Shown: one piece after another, positions 19,777 through 30,137 of the stretch
Layout: each line of letters opens with the position of its first letter
How positions within the stretch are numbered: the first letter of the stretch is position 1
DNA from: Caecitellus pseudoparvulus
Taxonomy: Eukaryota; Bigyra: Bicosoecida
Assembly: GCA_965644315.1 (NCBI GenBank)
Contig: CBFFRQ010000038.1
Coordinates: 186,001 to 250,000 of the forward strand
Reading direction: 5' to 3'
DNA: 64,000 bases
Position numbers and translations under genes: made by a program
The notes under the pieces: generated by a model
Told to the model about the DNA's origin: nothing
What the model saw: the letters and a program-made list of their open reading frames with translations, nothing else
The model's database searches: none

Positions 19777-20703
19777 TCAGTCTTCCCGCTGGTGAGCTTT
19801 GAGTGTGTACCAGAAATATCCGAAGCCTACATCCAGCTTGGAGTGCTTCAGCGAGGCCCAGCGGGGTGTGCCATCAGATTGTGGGCCCTCTTCCCCGAGG
19901 TACTGCTTGCGAAAGTGCGGCTGGCTGAAGGAAAGAGAGAGAAAGAGACCTCCGGGTTTGAGGACGTGCTGTACTCCACGCATGACAGCATGGGCCGCCT
20001 GCAGTAGGTCTTCGGGAGCGGACCAGACATCCCCGCCATGTGCCAGCAATGCATCCAGTGCGGCCTTGTCCAGCACCACGTCGAAGGAGTCGGCCTCGAA
20101 GACTTCGGGCAGGGCAAGCATGTCTGCCACTTGCCATGTGATGCCAGGGCGGGCTTCGGAGTGGGCCTTGCTCATGGCCTCGATCACGGTCGGGCTGATG
20201 TCCGTGGAGACCAGGTTGGTGAACCCCGCATCGTACTGTGAGGCACCCGTGCGCGGCCGAAGAGGGGGTGAAGCGGGGCACGCTTCAGGACGTGGTAACA
20301 GCACGCACCATGTCCGCAGTCAGCGTCGAGTTCCCACATCCTATCTGCTCGACGAGGGAAAACGCTTGCTTGTGCGCCAAGTGCACCAGCGCACGCAGCG
20401 CTCAGCTCACCAGCAGCACGCGGTCGTCATGAGCGATGGCTGTCGAAATGAAGTCCTTCACTTGGTCGAATGTGGCTAGCCAGTCGTATTCCTTTTCTCT
20501 GCACGCGGTTAACTTGTGGGCCTGAGGTCATGCAAAGCGGAGACAGCCACGGCTCGGTGCGGTAATTGGTTCACGCGAACGCACTTTCCGAACCTCCAGT
20601 CCCAGTACTTTGCATCAGTGTACGCCGCAGTGGATCGGGGTGTAACACCTTCTTCCACTGGGAAAGGTGCTGCTTGCACTTCCCCCCGTTCGACACTTGC
20701 CAT
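19777..20703 (-). CDS. EEF1A lysine methyltransferase-like (METTL13/EEF1AKMT4 group)
   Basis: Four exons (20703-20585, 20498-20411, 20344-20309, 20235-19777; introns of 86, 66 and 73 nt) give 233 residues. The third exon is only 36 nt and encodes IGCGNSTLTADM, the SAM-binding motif I, so the fold appears only after splicing. Other landmarks are the family signature YWDWRFGKEKEYDWL at the N-terminus, YDAGFTNLVSTDISPTVIEAM (motif II acidic residue), FDVVLDKAALDAL and VLKPGGLFLSLSF. These match class I methyltransferases of the METTL12/METTL13/ECE2-associated group, several of which methylate lysines of EF1A; that substrate is inferred by analogy. No targeting peptide is evident. Confidence 0.8.
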
Positions 20704-21350
20704 GATCAGTGCAGGGTTTGCGACAGTTGAGTGCCTTGCTCCCTGGCACACACTGCCGACCTGCGCAGCGCAGCTATTTGAGGTTCACGAACGCAGTTTG
20801 CATAAATTTGGCGAAATGTGCCAGGGGCAACTTGGGAGCGTCAGTGGTTGGTCTTGTTTGTGGTATTTATCAGAATGAACGTGAGTCACGTGTCTATTCT
20901 TCTTCGACACTCCTAAGATGAGCTACGACGGCTAAGTAAATAGCTTTTGACTTTGGGTCTTCCCTCCACTGACTGAACTTTGTGCATCGGAAGACACCAC
21001 AGGCAACGCTGCTGCCTCAGTGGGGCTGTGCACAACAAATTTCTGCCGAGTTGAGTCCATATTCGCCTGTGTGGCTCGTCCTCGGGTGATTTTCTGCTCT
21101 GCGGATGGAGTGCGTGTCACGCCGTGTTTGCTCAACGCAGGTGTGAAAGGAGTGGACTGACCGACATCTTGCAAGCCTGACTTGCATTGCTTGCGGCAAG
21201 GTCGGACTAAATCGTTTTTCCAGCGTGATTTGCTGTTGAGGGTGCGCGCTGATCGAAGATGGACCAGTTACAATCCATACATCGGACTGACGGTTGTGAT
21301 GGTGATGTGCTAACAGTTTTACATAATCAATTTTTAGCGTGTTTTACAGA
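20704..21350. other. intergenic, upstream of tRNA-Leu(AAG)
   Basis: No protein gene was recognised. It should carry the promoter of the methyltransferase gene. The sequence is richer in A/T next to the tRNA. Confidence 0.45.
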
Positions 21351-21432
21351 GCACATGTGCCCGAGCGGTCTAAGGGGTTGTGTTAAGGTCGCAATGTATT
21401 CGTACTCGTGGGTTCAAATCCCACCGTGTGCA
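21351..21432 (+). tRNA. tRNA-Leu, anticodon AAG
   Basis: An 82-nt type II tRNA without an intron. The acceptor stem GCACATG/CGTGTGC has one G-T pair, the D arm carries CCC/GGG, and the anticodon stem TTGTG/CGCAA closes loop TTAAGGT (anticodon AAG, reading CUU/CUC after inosine formation). The long variable arm has a GTA/TAC stem, the T arm is GTGGG-TTCAAAT-CCCAC, and the discriminator is A. CCA is not encoded. The body is identical to the tRNA at 32176 apart from the acceptor stem and the anticodon base. Confidence 0.95.
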
Positions 21433-21436
21433 GCTC

Positions 21437-21442
21437 TTTTTT
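21437..21442 (+). terminator. Pol III T-run terminator
   Basis: Six T residues start four bases after the tRNA discriminator, the normal RNA polymerase III stop. Confidence 0.85.
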
Positions 21443-21534
21443 CGTTTTCTTGAGTTGCACACATCTGGCACGGCCTCATGCTCGTGCCACCCGGAGACCG
21501 CACAGAAATCAAGGAGCAGTTCAGAGTTTGAATT

Positions 21535-23184
21535 CTAGTCGGTCTTGGCTTGCGTGCCAGTTTTGGCATGAGCCAGGCGTTTCGACAGTTTGAGGCTGCG
21601 CCCCAGCGAAGCAGAAATGGCAGCCGCCAACTCCAGGGCCTTGTCGGCCTGGATTCCCATGGGTGTTTGCTCGTGTCCATGGACACCTTCCCCTGCTGCT
21701 GTTGCAGCTGCCTCTCCTGTGCTCGTGCTCCCGGCCTTGGTGTGGTGACTTGCTCGAATGTCGGCCAGCGCCGGGGCAAGGCGCTTGCGCCAAGCTGCTG
21801 CAGCTTGCAAGGTACTTGGGTGCGCCCTGGCCAGGTCTCCATGCAGAGGGACGCCCCTTTCCGCGGCATGCAGCAGTTTCGTGAGGGTGAGAAGCAGGGA
21901 CTGCAGCGCGGACCGGACAGCGCTGAGGCTTCGGGAAAACTCGAGCATGGCGGGCAGGTCAGCCTGCGGGCCGGGAATGGCGGCGCAGCAATCAGCCACT
22001 GCGGCTTTGAGGGACTCAGCTGCCCCTGTGACGCCAGGGTGGCCGCTGGCCACTGTGCTGGGAGCCACGTGGCACAGCGTGCCCAGCAGCGCCTGGGCAG
22101 GCACAGAGTCCTGGCCCGCACACCAAGCAGCGAGAGGCCCGGCAGTGGCAGGCAAAAATGCAGCAGCAGCAGGGCCCCCAAGGAGAAGCTCGATGGCGTC
22201 CACGGCAAAGTCCAGGACGTCAGATGGCGCTGCTGGGATGGTGGGTAGCTTGGCCAGCACAGCGGCCGTCCCACGCACCACGCCAGCTGACACTGCCGCA
22301 GCTGCAAGAGGAGACGACGTGTCAGCGTCCAGTCGACACGCACTGACCCACGGCAGCAGCAAGGCATGAGCTGAGGGCAATGTGGCGGCGTCTGCCTTGG
22401 AGAGGGCAGCCACGAGCGCTGGGGTTGTGGCCTGCACGGCAGGCTGCAGGGCGGTGCAGAACGTGGCACTGGGTTCCGAGGAGGCCTGGATGTCGCACAG
22501 CAGACCCGCTGCCCACGTAGCCCCCAGAAGTGGCGTCTGCCAGGGGTGCTGTGCGCCCCCCTCCTCCCCTAGCTCCATGGCCACAGGACCGTGCTCCCAC
22601 CCTGGCCTGCCAAAGGCCTCCTGCACGATGTTCAGCAGGGCTCCTGAAGTGCTGGCGCAGGCCTCCTCTCTCGTCGCGACGAATGCTCGTAGCGCGCTCG
22701 CAAAGTGGGTCGCAGTGGCGGGGGGACTCGCCGCGATCACGCTCAGATGGCAGCTGGGCAAGGAGCTGCTCCAGACGGTCGCAGGCAAGTGCCGCAGGGC
22801 GAGGTGGTGCGCAGTGGCCGCCTGTGGGTGTAACAAGGCGAGGAGCAACTGCAGATGGCACAGGGACTGCAGAGATGCAGGCCCCTGGCTCGTTGGCATG
22901 CCTCCGTCGGTGGCAGCGGTGCTCCCTGCTGCCGCCTCGTCTGCCACAGCTTGTGAGATGTGTGCCAGCGCAGGGGCACCTGGCTCCATCCAGGGCGGGC
23001 GTGGCCCTCCATCCACCACTGACTGGATGGTCGGAATCAGTACATGGACGTGCTCTTGTGTCAGCTGTGGGTGGTCGAACTTGAGCTCGTCCCAGGCTTG
23101 GGCAGGGGTGGCTGGTGCGCGGGAAGCGATTTCCGCAGCACCCAGTGCCTGGATTGCGGCAGCAATGAAATCGGCTCGTTCCAT
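21535..23184 (-). CDS. unrecognised Ala-rich helical protein
   Basis: A 549-residue single-exon frame from the ATG at 23184 (MERADFIAAAIQAL). The frame is open for 19 more codons upstream, but the clean lead ATG at 23184 is preferred. The sequence is Ala/Leu-rich with recurring amphipathic helices of about 40 residues, suggesting a HEAT/ARM-type solenoid, and ends in a Lys-rich tail (KLSKRLAHAKTG). There is no signal peptide, transmembrane segment or catalytic motif. Long length, absence of stops and a GC-rich wobble position support real coding. I do not recognise the family; a nuclear transport-like or scaffold role would be guesswork. Further 5' exons could be missing. Confidence 0.6.
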   Translation of the reverse strand: MERADFIAAAIQALGAAEIASRAPATPAQAWDELKFDHPQLTQEHVHVLIPTIQSVVDGGPRPPWMEPGAPALAHISQAVADEAAAGSTAATDGGMPTSQGPASLQSLCHLQLLLALLHPQAATAHHLALRHLPATVWSSSLPSCHLSVIAASPPATATHFASALRAFVATREEACASTSGALLNIVQEAFGRPGWEHGPVAMELGEEGGAQHPWQTPLLGATWAAGLLCDIQASSEPSATFCTALQPAVQATTPALVAALSKADAATLPSAHALLLPWVSACRLDADTSSPLAAAAVSAGVVRGTAAVLAKLPTIPAAPSDVLDFAVDAIELLLGGPAAAAFLPATAGPLAAWCAGQDSVPAQALLGTLCHVAPSTVASGHPGVTGAAESLKAAVADCCAAIPGPQADLPAMLEFSRSLSAVRSALQSLLLTLTKLLHAAERGVPLHGDLARAHPSTLQAAAAWRKRLAPALADIRASHHTKAGSTSTGEAAATAAGEGVHGHEQTPMGIQADKALELAAAISASLGRSLKLSKRLAHAKTGTQAKTD

Positions 23185-23346
23185 GTTTCCAACCGGGCGA
23201 CACACAGGACGTGCTCTGACCGCATGCAGTGCAAGGAGCACATCGAGTGCATTGTGAGCCTGGGCGCATTGAGCAGGAGGCTATCAGAAAAGACACGCAC
23301 GGTGGACTGGTCAGGGCTGAGCCCCTGACCGATGCAGGAGGAGGGA

Positions 23347-26300
23347 CTACACTGGCTTGTCGGCGCCCTCCACAACATTGTCGATGATGGACTGCAGCTC
23401 GTTCTCGTCCGCGTCCTCCGCCTTGCTGGCGGAGCGGGCGAAAGTCGTCATGCCTGCCGACCCAGACACGAGTAGCGTCTGAATGACGGCTTCGAAGCCA
23501 CTGCTGTTCTCTGCGAAGTGCAAGGGGGCGGCGGGGTGAGAGGTGCAATCTCGAGCGGGGCCTCATGTCGAGCAGCACGCACCCCAGGCGGCGATGGCCA
23601 GGAAGAGGAATGACATGAGCACTGCCAGGCAGAGAATGAGGTACATGATGGCGCCGGCAATAGCGGCGTCAGACACGCCCATATCCTCCAGCGTTTCCTG
23701 TGAACAACGGACACGGGGCAAGGGAGTTGTGTAGCGTAGCGCGTGGCGCGTGGCGGGGGGGGCACTGTCTGCGTACCTGCACAATGACGTCTTCCAAGTA
23801 CTTCCAGCTCTCCACGAACTCGGCCTGGTCGATGAAGCCGCTGCCGTCACGGTCACAGTAGGCGTACATCTGGGAGCGCTTTTGCTGCGACACGTTCAGC
23901 TGCAGCTTGTCAAATAGGGAGTCGAATTCGTCCTTGGAGATGACGGAGTCGCCGTCCGCGTTGATGAGGGAGAAGACGTCCTCCACGTCAAACGTCTCCT
24001 CCTTCTCCTCGCCAGCACCCGCAGCACCCGCCGTGGCAGCTCCGGCCGCCGTGGTGCGGCGCTTCTTGAGGTGACCCACCTCCTTCTGGCGTTCCAGCTT
24101 CTCCGTCTGCTCCAGGGCCTTCTTTGCAGCCGACACGACCTTGTTCAGGTGGTCTTTGAAGGCTTGCTTCATGCGCTTGCGCAGGATGACAGCTGCTTTC
24201 TGCAGCTTGCCCCAAGTCACCACCACGACAGCCACAGCAGCAATGGCGCCGCCAGCGTACGGCAGGAAGCGAATGGGGTCTAGAGCAGCGGCGAGGACGA
24301 ACCAGGTGAGCACGAGGCCCAGCCAAGTCAGCACTGAGAAGAGGGTCAGGATGAGCACGGCCGCGTACGCCTTGCGCACAGCCAGGCGGAAGATGCCGGG
24401 GGGCAGCGCCATGTACCGGATGAGCAGGCGCAGCAAGGTGAGGCCGACGTACGTGGCCACAAACAGCAGCACGAGGCGGACAATGAAGACGATGGAGCGC
24501 CCCTCCAGCCTGGGCGGGAAGCTGGAGAAGTCATACACTGAGAGGGGGCGCTCCTCCGTCCCAGCCATGGTCTGCCCGTGTGTGTACTGCATGTCCATGG
24601 CGTACACCATGACGAGGATGGGCGGGATGAGCAGCACCAGCAGGTGGATGAACACCGTCAGCGCCTCCATGCCGTACCAGGACGCCGTCAGGCGGGCCTT
24701 GTGCTGCCCCGTCGTGTCAGCCGCCGAGAAGTCGATGAAGGAGAGGCCAAGCACCTTGGTCACGCGCTTCTTCTCGTGCTGCACGCCGTACAGCTGGGAC
24801 AGCAGGGCGATGCTTTCGGACTTGGTTGCTGGCTCCATCTTGTGCACTTGCTCGCAGTACTTGGCAAAGGCGCTGTAGAAGCCCGGCACAGTCTCCCTGA
24901 ACCGGGTGCCGTCCTCTGCCTCCCGCACGATGGAGGTGTCCACGAAGTAGATGCCGTCTCGAGTGTAGGACCGCGTCACGTCGCAGTACGCCTTGAGGAA
25001 GGAGTCCAGGAGGAAGGCGTCGTCGTCGTCCCACTCCACAGTGGGCTCCTCCTCCACCTCAGCCACGGCTGCCGCTGCTGCTGCCGTCTCCGCCTTGCTC
25101 ACTGGCACGGAGGTTGTGGACTTGGCTTTCCCCGTCGGAGAGAACATGGCAACGACAGCTGCACTGCCGTCCTGTGCCCCCTCCAGCACGGCGTCCTCCC
25201 CTGCCTCTTCGTCCGTAACGTCCGAGACACGGGATTCCAGCGTCTCGCGGGCATCCTGAGCACGCGCCAGCAGGCCAGCGGCCACAAACGCCATGGTGTC
25301 CGCGTCCACGTCAAAGTCTGTGGGGGCCGCGCCGCCCTTCCATCGGATGCCGCGCAGTGTCTGCTCCGGGGTGGACCGCACGCGCAGGTTGAAGTCGTTG
25401 ATGAGGCTGGCTCGGATGCTGTCAAAGTTGCTGTGCTCGGCCAGGTCGTTCAGGTAGCAGTACTGGGAGTACCGCTCCATGAACTCGTCCTTCATCACAG
25501 ACGGCAGCAGGCCCGCCTGCACCAGTCGCCCGTTGCGGTCCCGCACGAGGAGGCCGCCCATGCGGGCGCTGGAGGACACGCCCTCGTCCTTGTCCATCTC
25601 CGTGGCCTTGCCTGCCCCGTCGGCGGGGGCCACGAGGCCAGTCACCTTGTCCCTGGCAGTCGCCACGGCCTCCTCGTCGTCCGAGCCCGGCATGGCAATG
25701 TGCACGACGCAGCGCTCGTTGACAAACTTGGAGGTGGAGTTCAGCAGCGCTCGTTTCACAGGCACGATGAAGAGCAGGTTGATGATTTCCAAGGGTGTCT
25801 CGAAGGGGTTGAAGGAGGGGTTCTCAGCGCCGGCATCCAGCTCCCCGGCATCCTCGGCAGCGGCCGCAGCCTTGGCGTCCAGCGCGTCGGCTGCCTCCTG
25901 TGCCTCCTCAGCCTCCACCAGGGGCGCCTTGCTGCTGGTGCCAGGCGCAGATTTCAGGGGCGACGTGCTGGCGCTGGCGGTGTCCAGCTCCGGCACCATC
26001 TTTGAGTCGGGGGCAGGGGGAGCAGCCTTGGAGTCATCAATGGCAGCTGCGGCAGGGTCCCCGTCGCCGTGCTTGGCTGCCATGGCATCGGCGATGGCCG
26101 CGTCGGCCTTGGCTTCCAGCGCCTCGGCTTTGAGCTGCAGCAGCTTGCGGCGGATGATGGCCTGCTGGTACGATGCCTTCAGGATGGCTCGAAGGTACAC
26201 GACCAGGCCCAGCGTGCCCATGAACGCCAGCAGCACCGCCATGACCAGGGACAGCCACACGGCTGCCTCGGTGTTGCCGTCGTTGGACGTGCGCAGGGGG

Positions 26301-28409
26301 GATGCCAGCAGGTTTCCCGATGGGTCCCGCGTCCACAGGGTCAGGTCCACCTTCTCGGGGCGGGGCTGGTGCTTGGGCCCAACCTGCACGAGGAGCCCCC
26401 GCATCTGCAGCTGGAAGCGGGGCACCAGGGCAGTGAACAGGGCCCTCGCGGTGGCTTCGTGGTCCAAAGGCACCATGGAAGTCCACCGCCGAGGGGCCTG
26501 TGCGTCGGGAGTCACCAGGGGGTACGCGCACGTGTCGTTGCGCAGCGTGATGAGGTAGTGCTTCAGGGGGGGGTTCAGCAGCCCCCCACTCAGGAACTCG
26601 ATCAAGGCGGGCTGCAGGTACAGGAAAATGGGGCGAGTCGTGTACACCCACCGAGAAGGGGCCACGCCAGGCGTGCCGGCGACGTCAATGGTGACAAACA
26701 CGTCCTCCCCAGCGTCGCGGGGCCCGTACACGTCGCGGACTTCACCCAGCAAGGCGTCTGCCGCAGGGGAGGAAATCTTTAGACCCGGCGTGCGGTCGTC
26801 TGGGAAGTAGAAGGAGTACCCTTCCGGGTCCACCGTCACCTCTGTGCCGTTGCGCTCCACGAGCTTGGTTCCCGTGACCAGCGTGTTGCTGTCGTCCTTC
26901 TCATTGGTCGAGTCCAACTCGCGGTGCACATAGATGCCCCCGCGGTCCGTGATGAGGCGCACCCAGACAGTGGTGCTGGGCGTGGTGGCCGTGTCGCGGC
27001 TGTAGATGATGCGCATGCAGGAGGGCACGAGCGTGTAGTCCTCCAGCGCGACGAGGCGGGACAGGAAGACGCTGCCGGTCAAGATGCCCGTGCGCCCCGA
27101 GAAGTCGTTGCTGGTGGCGTTCTCCTGAGTCACGACAGGGTACATGAGCACACCGTACTTGGCGCACCAGGAGCGGTACGGGCAGTTCCCGCCGCAGCAC
27201 TTGGGCAGCGCGGCGATGCCGTCCATGAACTCTGTCTGCTCCACGAAGCCGTCATTGTTGGCGTCGTAGTGGCCCAAGGTCTTGCCTTGCCACCAGGGCG
27301 CCACCCGAATGTCGCAGTCAGTCCACGCGGCACCGGCATTGCCGGACCACACGGGCGCCTCCTCCACGCGAGTGTCGCCTCGCTGGGCCATGCAGAAGTC
27401 GCCCTGAGCAGAGCGGTACTCCAACTTCAAGTCCCGGCGCATGTTCTTCGTCTCAATAAAGTACAGATCGCCCGAGGTGGCCCTCAGGTCTGCCGACGCA
27501 AAGACGCAGTCGGTGGCCTGCACGTTGCCTTCCTGGCCGCGCACCGTCAGGCTGCCGGTGGTGGTGACGCGGTTCAAGTCCACCCGCATGGTCTTGCCTG
27601 CGACCCAGATGGTCTCAGCGATGACCCCTGGCTCCATGCGCACGTCCACATGATGGGCAGGGTCGTCTGCACCTTGCCGGACATCGATGCGGACGGGGGG
27701 ATTGGCTTGGTCCACCAAGATCTCCACCTGGCAGATGTCGGAGCAGTCCTGGCCGAATGTGCCGGCACACCCCTCGTTGTTCTGGACGTTCAGGAAAAAG
27801 ACGTTCTCACCAGAGACGTCATACTGGAACCTGCGCGGGGGAAGAGATGAGTACAAGAGGTGGGCTGCCGCCAGCTTCCGCTGCTTCTTCATCCTTCGTC
27901 GGCGCATGGCGCAAGGCACCGCGTCACACGCAATGGCTGGGAGCTGCAAGCCGCCGCCAAGCAACAACACACATGAAGGGGCAAACAGCGTAAAAGCTCC
28001 AAGCTGGAGCTCCCCGGGCACTGCGGGCGTTCGTGCGAGCCACGTACTCATGGGCTATGCCAGATCCTCGCCAGCGGGTGAGGATGACTTTGGAGGAGCG
28101 ACTGGGGCGCACCCGGACATCGCATCCTGACACTTGCACTTGAAACTCATTGGTGGGATCGTACTTCTCCACTTGACGCACTGTGGGGGGCAGGAGTGCC
28201 TTGCGTGTGGCCCAAACCTGCCGCTGCGAAGCTACCCTTGGTTGGCCGGCTGAGGCGCAAGAAACGCTGCCTCCTCACGAACCTCGTCCAAGCAGCGCCA
28301 CGAAAGCAGCCCACAGGCCCACGGCAAGTCCGATGTACAGCACTAGCATGCAGAGTCGGAAGACCCTGCGCGCGTAGAAGTCATTGCCCTTCGCTGGAGG
28401 CGGCGTCAT
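23347..28409 (-). CDS. multi-pass membrane protein with lumenal and cytosolic EF-hands
   Basis: Five exons (28409-28283, 28180-28048, 27830-23777, 23697-23583, 23510-23347; introns of 102, 217, 79 and 72 nt) encode 1,530 residues; every junction keeps frame. A transmembrane segment near residues 18-40 is followed by a roughly 570-residue extracytoplasmic part with adhesin-like beta sequence and one EF-hand loop (DANNDGFVEQTE, about 276-287). A second membrane helix lies at about 610-634, followed by a long, Ala-rich cytosolic stretch. Four or five helices follow (about 1156-1308), then paired EF-hands (NADGDSVISKDE and DRDGSGFIDQAE, about 1377-1424). A final helix (AIMYLILCLAVLMSFLFLAI) sits on its own exon. 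A calcium-regulated membrane protein is likely. I do not recognise a named family, and transport activity is not shown. Confidence 0.75.
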
Positions 28410-28604
28410 GGCGAAGTGTACGGCGCCTGCTGCAGTGCAGATGGTCTGGAAACGGTAACACAGCAACCCAAGCAACGCGCCAGGCTGGAGCGGAGGCTGC
28501 ACAGGCTTCAAGCGGGCAAGCATGCAACCGGTGGAATCACGCTGGTTTAATTAATTTGACGAGGGGCGCTGCGCGTGGCGACGCAGGCGCCCTGGGCCGA
28601 TCAG

Positions 28605-29966
28605 CTACAGCTTGGGGTGTGCACGGTCCCACTCCTCCTGCCGGCGTCTCAGCTCTGCTGCGTCCTGCTCCTCCCACTGACCCATCTGCTGCACAAACTC
28701 CGGACGCAGGGGCTCCCAGGAGGCCACATACGTGCAGGAGCCACACAGCTTCGCCAGCATCTCCGTCTCGGACCCGCGCACCGCTCCCGTGCGGAAGGTG
28801 CCATCGTCGTACACGTGAGGGTACGCGGCCAGGGTGCGGGCGATGGCACGCTTGCCCTCTTCGGGGTAGATGCCCGACTTGTGCAGGCTGCTCTCCACGT
28901 GCTGGATGTGCACGGAGAGGAAGAGGGTCACGCGGTGCGCCCGCAGCCAGTCGAGGAAGCCCGGCGTCTGCATGATGAGCGCCTCGCCGCCCTCCGTGTC
29001 GATCTTCACGATGACCTTGCGCCCCTGCAGCTGAATGCCGGCATGCTGGACGAAGTCAGGCAGTGTGAAGCAGTCCACGTGCCAGGTGGTCCCGCCCACC
29101 TCCTTGTTTTGGTCCTTGCCCCACAGCAGCCCCGCCATGCTGTCCCCCGGCTCCTTGTACGAGTGGAAGGCCACCTGCTTTTCCGTGCGCTGGCTGATGC
29201 AGGCCCGGCGCAGGTGCACATTGTCCACTTGCCCAGCGTTGGCAGCGAGGTTGCGGGCGGCCTCGCCGTATGCGACGGGGTCAGCCTCCAGCCCCCACAC
29301 CTGCCCCGCTTTGCGGGAGGCGTACAGCAAGGTCGGGCCAATCCAGGTGCCAAAGTCGATGTAGGTGGTGGTGGGGTCCATGAGCTCTCGCATGAGGGCG
29401 AGCGTCTGCGGCTCCCACTGCCCAAACCCCGCCCTGGCCCAGAAGATGTACCAGTCCTTCTGCGGGCTGCTGTCGTCATGCTTCACCACGCGGAAGGTTT
29501 CATCGCCTTGCACGCCCACCGTGCGCCAGCCACCCAGGTTCACTGTCCAGTACTCACGGTCAGCCACGAGCCCACCGCCCCCCTGTGGAATGGGGTCAAT
29601 GTCCAGGCTGCGCAGGCCGCCGTGGCAAAGTGCGGCCGGCTGTGGCGCTTCCTGACCGCCCGCTACGCCTGCCACGGCCCGGACTTGTCGCAGGGTCTCA
29701 GCGATTTCTTTCCTGGATGCGCCAATGTCAGCCAGAGAAGCGACTGCGGTCTTGCCTTCCTGCACCGCCTGCAGGGACGCTTGCAGTGCCTCCAATCGCG
29801 TGAGCACGCTGTCCAGGGTCGGCGTGGAGGACGACTTGCCCCGCACCGTTGGCTGCTGTGAAATGACGCCTGGTGAAGAAGGAGACAGCACCCAGTACAG
29901 GGTGAGCAACATGACGATCAGCATGGCCGCCAGGAGCACCCTGGAGTTCTTCAACAGGCCCCGCAT
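28605..29966 (-). CDS. FkbM-family methyltransferase, type II membrane protein (paralogue 1)
   Basis: Intronless, 453 residues from the ATG at 29966; in-frame sequence upstream contains no other ATG. A short basic N-terminus and one hydrophobic helix (about 9-28, VLLAAMLIVMLLTLYWVL) predict a type II Golgi/ER anchor, followed by a coiled-coil-like stem (LDSVLTRLEALQASLQAV). The catalytic region has the FkbM hallmarks: YIDFGTWIGPTLLYA (motif I), WGLEADPVAYGEAARNLAAN, and VIVKIDTEGGEALIM near the C-terminal end. FkbM enzymes mostly O-methylate sugars or small metabolites, so methylation of glycans is plausible here. It shares these motifs nearly word for word with the gene at 35682-37211. Confidence 0.8.
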   Translation of the reverse strand: MRGLLKNSRVLLAAMLIVMLLTLYWVLSPSSPGVISQQPTVRGKSSSTPTLDSVLTRLEALQASLQAVQEGKTAVASLADIGASRKEIAETLRQVRAVAGVAGGQEAPQPAALCHGGLRSLDIDPIPQGGGGLVADREYWTVNLGGWRTVGVQGDETFRVVKHDDSSPQKDWYIFWARAGFGQWEPQTLALMRELMDPTTTYIDFGTWIGPTLLYASRKAGQVWGLEADPVAYGEAARNLAANAGQVDNVHLRRACISQRTEKQVAFHSYKEPGDSMAGLLWGKDQNKEVGGTTWHVDCFTLPDFVQHAGIQLQGRKVIVKIDTEGGEALIMQTPGFLDWLRAHRVTLFLSVHIQHVESSLHKSGIYPEEGKRAIARTLAAYPHVYDDGTFRTGAVRGSETEMLAKLCGSCTYVASWEPLRPEFVQQMGQWEEQDAAELRRRQEEWDRAHPKL

Positions 29967-30137
29967 CGCTGCTTGCAATTTCCGCAACAGACCTGCAAGC
30001 ACGCCAACGTGGTGCGCGCCACTGCGCGTCCCTCGCCGTGGCGAACGCACGGCCGCCCAGTGCACTGCAATGAGATGCGGGAGCAACACCGAGGGAGGGT
30101 TGCATTTATCGCGGGGCACAGCTTGTGCTGGTGAGCA

